Positions 58,494-64,000 of a stretch of DNA of 64,000 bases are shown here, one piece after another. Each line of letters opens with the position of its first letter. Position 1 is the stretch's first letter. The stretch is from Symbiodinium kawagutii. Taxonomy: Eukaryota > Sar > Dinophyceae > Suessiales > Symbiodiniaceae. The notes under the pieces were generated by a model, which was not told where the DNA came from, searched no databases, and worked only from the letters and a program-made list of their open reading frames with translations. The translations under genes were made by a program, and so were the position numbers. Location of the stretch: contig VSDK01018390.1 of NCBI GenBank assembly GCA_009767595.1, positions 69,858 through 133,857 on the forward strand. The letters run 5' to 3'.

Positions 58494-58700
58494 TTACATC
58501 AAAGCCTTAGACATTCTTCCTGCGTCCGAGTGCCGAACCTTGACGCTGCTGATGTTTAGAACTTCGTCCACGAAGGCGGCATCGATTTTGCACCTCAAAG
58601 GCTCGGCCGGATGACTGGTTGCTGGGCCACCGTTGGGGCAACGGCGCTGAACGCGCAAGGCAAGCAACCCACCGGTCCTCTTGGCATGGTTGAAAATGAG
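58494..58700 (-). CDS. Minus-strand exon candidate
   Basis: The minus strand reads LALRVQRRCPNGGPATSHP then LRCKIDAAFVDEVLNISSVK and VRHSDAGRMSKALM before TAA. GC third positions favour this frame. GTCAAG/GTTCGG inside could be a donor and TTTGAG/G an acceptor, so the true exon may be shorter. Confidence 0.4.
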   Translation of the reverse strand, partial: LIFNHAKRTGGLLALRVQRRCPNGGPATSHPAEPLRCKIDAAFVDEVLNISSVKVRHSDAGRMSKALM

Positions 58701-60007
58701 CTCCCTATTTGAAAGCAACTAGATCCGACTAGATCCAACTAGGTGATAGTTGCTTGGTTGATGACAAATGGTGCGCTGATAAATACGGATAAGAAATGAT
58801 AAGAAGCCTCCAACGGTTTTCCCAGTTCAATCAATTTTCAGCAGCTGGAGTGGCACCACTCAAACAGGCTGCACTCGCAAAGAGCTATTCAAGGGATCCG
58901 TGTGGTCTGCAATGGGCGATCGAGATTCCCAACTCCTGCGAAGGGAAGATTTCAACCACCATGAACACCAGCCCACAATGAATATATTCGAGCTGGGAAG
59001 CCATGGGCCATTGCGCATCGGTAGACACTGGGATAAAAACATCGAAAATTCCGTTGTCATCCATCGTTATCCCAGTCAAAACTGAAGGATCAATATCATC
59101 GCTAGAATGTGAGAACTCTGCCTGGTGTCGCAATCAAAAATGCAAACCTGTGCCAAACACCAAAGAAGGGAAGCATGTGCCATAGAGAAGCCTCGCGCTT
59201 TCTATGGCACGACTAAAACTCCCGCAAAGCGTAACAAATAACATCTGCAATATAGAATATCAAAAATGTGTTTGATCTTTGCATGTGCATACCAAGATGT
59301 CAGAATCAATTAAGTTCTGCATGCTTGCAGTGCGAGGAACATGCCTACAAGCATAGAGCCGTGTTTGTCAAACAGTATCATGGTCAGCAAACAGAAACAA
59401 AGTAACCAGAAAAACCTTCTGACACTTGACACCTTGCCGAACGCCTCTCGTCCCCAAGTGGTTCCCGAGGAGCTTGACAACAACGAAAGCAACAATTTGT
59501 TGGCGATGTGCACACATGGTGCATTCCAAAATACTTGATGGTTCCCCACAAAGGCACTTGGAATGATTGGCGGGTGCACTCCATCACGGCACCAGAGTTC
59601 AAAACAAGTTGGACGCCAGGCTTTCGTTGGTTGCTTTAGACTTTTCATCGCTCAGAATCCAATCAAATCAGGACTTTAGCAAACTGTGGCCAACGTGCTA
59701 AAATGCAAGTAGGGCCAACACAACAAAGTTTCTGGCAAGAACGATCCACAGTTCAGCTCATTCACCTACTCTATATGTATGGTCAGATGCATTTAAAACA
59801 GATCAAACACAAATTAATATTGGCCATGCTTCTCATTGGATCCATTATCTACACGACAGCACATGGGTCACATCGCATCCCTTTGTTCATTAGGAAAATC
59901 GTATATCAACTTGCTTACAGTTTTGCAGCTATCTTACTGTTTACTGGCTATCTTTACATACTTGCTTATAGTCTTCTATTTAGCAACAGCAATTTTACAG
60001 TTTTCCT

Positions 60008-60199
60008 ATGGCCTCCGCTGTCGTAGCCAACCAGCTTTGTTCCTCTGAGGAGCCGTGCTCGGATTTCTCACAAGTGCTTGGGTCGCATCCGCATCCTCCA
60101 AGGCCAAACGGAATGCTTCCAGGGGGAGCAAGGACCATGGTTAGAAATCGTACACGTTGTACTTCTACCTTCTTGTTGGTTCCATTAGGGGGTTGTTGA
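60008..60199 (+). CDS. 63-codon plus-strand ORF with ATG
   Basis: ATG 60008 reads MASAVVANQLCSSEEPCSDF then SQVLGSHPHPPRPNGMLPG and stops at 60197-60199. Only the first half has good codon bias, so a splice is likely inside. The function is unknown. Confidence 0.3.
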   Translation: MASAVVANQLCSSEEPCSDFSQVLGSHPHPPRPNGMLPGGARTMVRNRTRCTSTFLLVPLGGC

Positions 60200-61746
60200 T
60201 GGTCAATTAATAACGGATATGGTTGATTAATGGGTACTTAAGTAGTCAACAAGCAATAGTAAAATTGATACAGGTGTTTGTTGTTGTTACCTAATATCAA
60301 CCATGAATCATAGCTAACCATTGGTAATTCACCACCAGCTGAGAACCGTTGGTTATGACCTCAGTTTGGGGTACCCCGGTATACTCCGATCATCTCCGAT
60401 CCATCATAAATCATCATGTTTAGGTGAACTGGTATCGCGACTCTGGCAACGTTCAGGCCTGCCTCTTGTGACGTCCTCATGTATATAAAACTGACCACCT
60501 CTCCATGCACAAATCATATTATTAACCGACATCAAACAGTGATTGTGATGGCCCGATTGCAGTTACAAATTCCCCAGAAGCAGAAAGGACTAACTGTGAC
60601 AATCCGAATCGGAGATGAACAATTGGGAATTTCAAGAAAACTTTATTGGGAAATTCAAGAGAACTTTCAAGGGTTTGTTCCAGTGGCCGGTTAACAGTCA
60701 TGGCCATGATGGATGATAGAAACCAGGGATTTCAGAAATTTCAAAATCTTCTACGAACACAATGCATCAACTAGAGGTAGCAGCTGGTACTGTATACCAT
60801 TCTGGTCAGTTGGGTGCGAACATCGCCTTGGCCATATGGGTTCAGGAACATGTCTGTGCCAAGTCGCTTTATGATACTGCGCAGTCGATTCCCACGAAGG
60901 GTTACTGTGTTCTGTTGAAATTGATCATGTTGCATATATATATATATATATACATTTACAAATATAGAGTTGTCTACACAAACCTGAAATAAACACATAC
61001 ATGGGTAGGTCCGTTCATGTTGGTACCACTAACCATCCTCAGTCAAACTTTTTGTTCATTGGAGCCATACCAATTTTGAAGGTACAACATTTATGCCCCA
61101 ATTATACCCCGGATTTATCAGTTCTCGGTGATGATGGTCAACAATGGTTGATCACCACCCGCAATAGCTAGTGATTAATTCACCCCATGGATTCCCATGG
61201 ATTCTAAATCTTTATGGGCATTTTATAAACCTGGATGGTTTTGATTTTATCATATATTGTACCTATATATATATACCTGTATGATTCTAATCCATACTAA
61301 ACTGCATACATTATATGCTTGATCACTAAATAGCTATGGTGAACAATGCTTGAAAATAGCCATATCTATCTGGTAGGTTGTTTTAACCCCTCTAAGAAAA
61401 ATATGCAAACATATGCACACATCAATTGACCATTCCAAGGCGGGCAAATGAAAAAATGTTCAGCATCACCAGCCCAGCAGTTTCATTGTGGCGGTAACCA
61501 AACTACCAATGATCCATGATGGTCAATACTCACGTAAGAATGGCGACTGTCATGGATATTACTGAATAGTGATGATGTTGGCGATTACCGTTCGTAGATA
61601 CCATCAAAGCAAGTTGTCAAACTCAGGCTTAAAACAAGAAAGGACTCATGAACGTTGTCTACAAAATCAAGGATATACACTCATAAAAAAAAAGATTTTT
61701 CACTATACCCAGCAACTTCATTGAGCATCATAACCTGTTCATGAAT

Positions 61747-61905
61747 CTATTCCCACGCTCTCCTTGGGGCTATGCCATTCAATGACGCCCTGCCGTGTTC
61801 AACCCCGACGATGTCTCCTGGTTCCGGCTTGCAGGAGCCGGTGCTGCAACTTCCACCACCGCAGCTCGCCTGGTTGTGGCCAGCGCCGTTACCGTTATGA
61901 GCCAT
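61747..61905 (-). CDS. 52-aa minus-strand ORF with Cys-rich N-terminus
   Basis: On the minus strand ATG 61905 reads MAHNGNGAGHNQASCGGGSC then STGSCKPEPGDIVGVEHG and stops at 61749-61747. The CGGGSCSTGSC segment is similar to GGCSTGTCGIGGAC on the minus strand at 63.9 kb. A plus-strand frame (AGAGAATSTTAARL) is also shared between the two places, so the strand is not certain. Possibly a first exon. Confidence 0.4.
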   Translation of the reverse strand: MAHNGNGAGHNQASCGGGSCSTGSCKPEPGDIVGVEHGRASLNGIAPRRAWE

Positions 61906-62136
61906 GGCAGATGAAGCTGGTTGTCATAACGGCTCATTGATTAGTAAATTATGATCAGCTTGAGGGCATAGTAACCAGCTAGTATTGATACTTGGGGCAC
62001 AGTAATAGCACCGCTCATATCAGCTTCATGCTTCTCAATTATTGAAAGTAAATTGATGACCTACTATGACCTACTAGCAAATTGAAATAGATGATCAACC
62101 GACCCGACAAACAGCAGGTGAAACTGCCAAACTGAC

Positions 62137-62249
62137 CTGACAAGCGGCCATAGCCTTTGTCAAATTCCAGGCACAACAAATGGCTGGTAACATCCGTGAT
62201 GCGGATGAATTCACAGGGATTTCCAGTTCGCCGCCACAAACTGAGCCAC
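62137..62249 (-). CDS. Minus-strand internal exon candidate
   Basis: Bounded by GAACAG/G and a GTCAGT donor, 113 bases. Reads GSVCGGELEIPVNSSASRML then PAICCAWNLTKAMAACQ. The borders are good and the frame open, but base composition is only moderately biased. Confidence 0.4.
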
Positions 62250-62339
62250 CTGTTCTAGGGTTCATCTGGATTCTTGCGATATATGAACATGTGTAAATGT
62301 CCAAATGTGTATTGAAAAATACATACCTAGATACATTAC

Positions 62340-62410
62340 ATTACAGTACCTGACCTTACCCTACATTGTCTGACCTTACCCTACATTCCCCTACCTTACC
62401 TTACATCACA
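62340..62410. repeat. CCTTACCCTACATT-type short tandem repeat
   Basis: Imperfect units of TACATTGTCTGACCTTACCC and ACCTTACATCAC. It is not a telomere array. Confidence 0.6.
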
Positions 62411-62521
62411 TCGCATCACATTACATAGGTATGTATATAGCAACATAATTGCATATACAATAAACAATCATATGTATTGCCTTACACCAAATATATCACA
62501 TCGGGTAACCAGCTTGGTCAA

Positions 62522-62640
62522 TTAACCCCTTAGGCCCTCATAAGCGCTGGGCCAACCAACGACTCTGCACAGCAACTCGGGAGTTGCTAGGGCTCCGTCC
62601 CTGAGAATCCGCCCTTGACAAACAATGGCCAGTGATTGGC
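62522..62640 (-). CDS. Weak minus-strand exon candidate
   Basis: Reads AIVCQGRILRDGALATPELL then CRVVGWPSAYEGLRG before a stop. The CQGRILRD part faintly recalls the QGKILKD turn of ubiquitin-like domains, but there is too little sequence to claim it. Confidence 0.25.
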
Positions 62641-62879
62641 GAGTTGCTAGTTGTTCATAATCAGAACGGTCAGTCATGAATAGTTGAGAATGACCAAGAT
62701 GTTTCAATGTATATATATATATACACTATATATGAAAATATAAATAAATAAATAAACATATATATATATATATTGTTACCAATTACCAATTTGTCAACCT
62801 GACTATGAACCATTATCAACCACTAATAACTAAACATACAGCTATCAGATCAGCCAAAACTACTCATCAATGTGAAAAA

Positions 62880-63110
62880 ACACTTCGTCAGATCCACTTG
62901 TGTGGCACAATTTTCTTCGCACTCTATGGTTGAAGCTTCTGTGCACCTGCACTTGCATGGTACATGTCTGGCAAAAGATCCGGTGGCTCATGGGCTGCGT
63001 GGCTTGTGGCAAGCAAGTAGATGGACCCATCATGGTACGCTTGGGTACCCTAATCCTGTTCACATCAAAGATTCCTTCTCCAGGAGAGTCCAAACCTTCC
63101 AAGGAGAATT
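62880..63110 (-). CDS. Weak minus-strand exon candidate
   Basis: Reads GLDSPGEGIFDVNRIRVPKR then TMMGPSTCLPQATQPMSHR after TGGAAG/G. All three plus-strand frames are also nearly open, so the call is weak. Confidence 0.25.
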
Positions 63111-63897
63111 GGTTTTGCTGCTAGATATTCCGTTGAACTAATATGTCCCAATGCCAAAGACTGTAGAACACATGTTACCTAGAAACAATGCATATGTCGT
63201 TTTTGACTCTTGCGGATAACATCTTCCAACAAAACATGATTCATTAGATTTATTGGTTGCTAAGCCTTCGTCACAAGGCTTTGCCTCAAGGCTTTTGACA
63301 CTTCCCAACAACACATGCAAGTATATATTATCAACTTTCATTCATTCCCACTCGCTATCGTTGGTTGTTAGCCCCAATGGCCTCTCACCACTATTAACAC
63401 TTCTCGGACACTTCTTAACCCCCATCAACTACAGTTGGCTATGCACCCACATTGTCTTGTTTACATTCACCTGTAATGAATGAATCGCCATCTACAATTA
63501 TTGGCGGTTCTCAGGAGCCCCTATTATGATTGGCGGTTCATGTAAGACCACACCTGAGTGACAGCAACAATACAAACCACTATTCAAACCGTTATCAACT
63601 ATTATATATCATGCAATACCAAACATCGCAAACCACTCCTAACCATTTCTAAGGGCATGTCAATGGTGCTTGCAAACAATCATTGTCCACTTTATTGCTA
63701 GCCATTACACACCATTACTTACTTTGTTTAAACAAAACCAACTCTTAAAATCAACATATCAACAATTGTTTAAAACAAAACCAACTAAAATTTATTCAAA
63801 TGGGAATGTTAAAAACAGTTGATTCAACTATAAAAATGAACATAAACATATCAACAATCTGATTCAACCGTTGATATTTCAATTTTTTGTTCTCAGA

Positions 63898-64000
63898 TCA
63901 TGTCGTGGGACATGCGCCGTCGCCTTATCGCTGCAGGCTCCACCAATACCGCAGGTGCCGGTGCTACAACCTCCGACAGGGACGTCAGGTCGAGCCCCTT
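63898..64000 (-). CDS. Minus-strand exon candidate, Cys-rich, cut by window end
   Basis: Reads GARPDVPVGGCSTGTCGIGG then ACSDKATAHVPRHD on the minus strand. It resembles the Cys-rich start of the ORF at 61747-61905. A plus-strand frame from ATG 63901 (MSWDMRRRLIAAGSTNTAG) is an equally open alternative. The window ends inside it. Confidence 0.35.

Noticed and set aside
59703-60026. Hydrophobic ORF resembling a two-helix membrane protein
   Set aside because: The DNA is AT-rich with no codon bias, and a second frame of the same stretch is equally hydrophobic.
62340-62410. Possible telomere-like repeat (TTACCCTACA)
   Set aside because: The units are irregular and do not match the plant-type TTTAGGG repeat used by dinoflagellates.
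1-64000. Dinoflagellate spliced-leader relics (words such as CCATTTTGGCTCAAG)
   Set aside because: I looked for the leader core and found only partial words, for example CCATTTTGGCCAAA near 37755, which do not match. No evidence of retroposed spliced-leader genes was found by eye.
1-64000. tRNA genes, rRNA and snRNA
   Set aside because: No GGTTCGAATCC-type T-arm with a matching acceptor stem was found. A covariance-model scan (tRNAscan-SE, Infernal) would be decisive and could not be run.

Overview
This window looks like nuclear DNA from a dinoflagellate, most likely a low-GC Symbiodiniaceae-type genome. The organism call is an inference from gene architecture and from family resemblance recalled from memory; no search was run. 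Short GC-richer exons sit in AT-rich, microsatellite-laden DNA. Nearly every exon I could chain begins after AG followed by G, which is the dinoflagellate acceptor habit, and a few introns need GC (possibly GA) instead of GT at the 5' end. No tRNA, rRNA, prokaryotic operon, CRISPR array or spliced-leader copy was seen.

Layout. 1-14.5 kb: AT-rich, low-complexity DNA with isolated exon-like islands. Six of these (1588-7128) read best on the minus strand and look like parts of one or more minus-strand genes; one at 12928-13042 reads on the plus strand. 14.6-38.1 kb: a dense array of plus-strand genes. Gene 1 (14605-16391, 5 exons, 332 aa) belongs to an uncharacterised dinoflagellate-type family and carries cytosine-C5-methyltransferase-like signatures. 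A 118-codon ORF follows (16497-16853), then gene 2 (17686-18320), gene 3 (19728-21427, 3 exons, 295 aa, Lys-rich head and Arg/Ser tail), gene 4a (21829-22427), gene 4b (22667-24481), gene 6 (25658-30694, 9 exons, 960 aa with a 43-N gap), gene 7 (30840-32817), gene 8 (34369-35614, nuclear-protein-like) and gene 9 (36614-38062, C-terminal 228 aa). 38-64 kb: repeat-rich, with scattered exon candidates on both strands; several at 53.9-64 kb read best on the minus strand.

Repeats. I found four families of short terminal-inverted-repeat elements with several copies each, one 339-bp element with perfect 26-bp inverted ends (45643-45981), a 106-bp foldback (11290-11395), 10-, 12- and 18-bp tandem arrays, several microsatellites and recurrent (TA)n tracts.

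Most of the proteins could not be assigned a function. Gene models were built by hand from reading-frame continuity, splice dinucleotides and phase matching. Genes 1, 3 and 6 close in frame across every junction and are the most reliable. Nothing shows directly that neighbouring genes work together; the shared orientation is the usual dinoflagellate arrangement.
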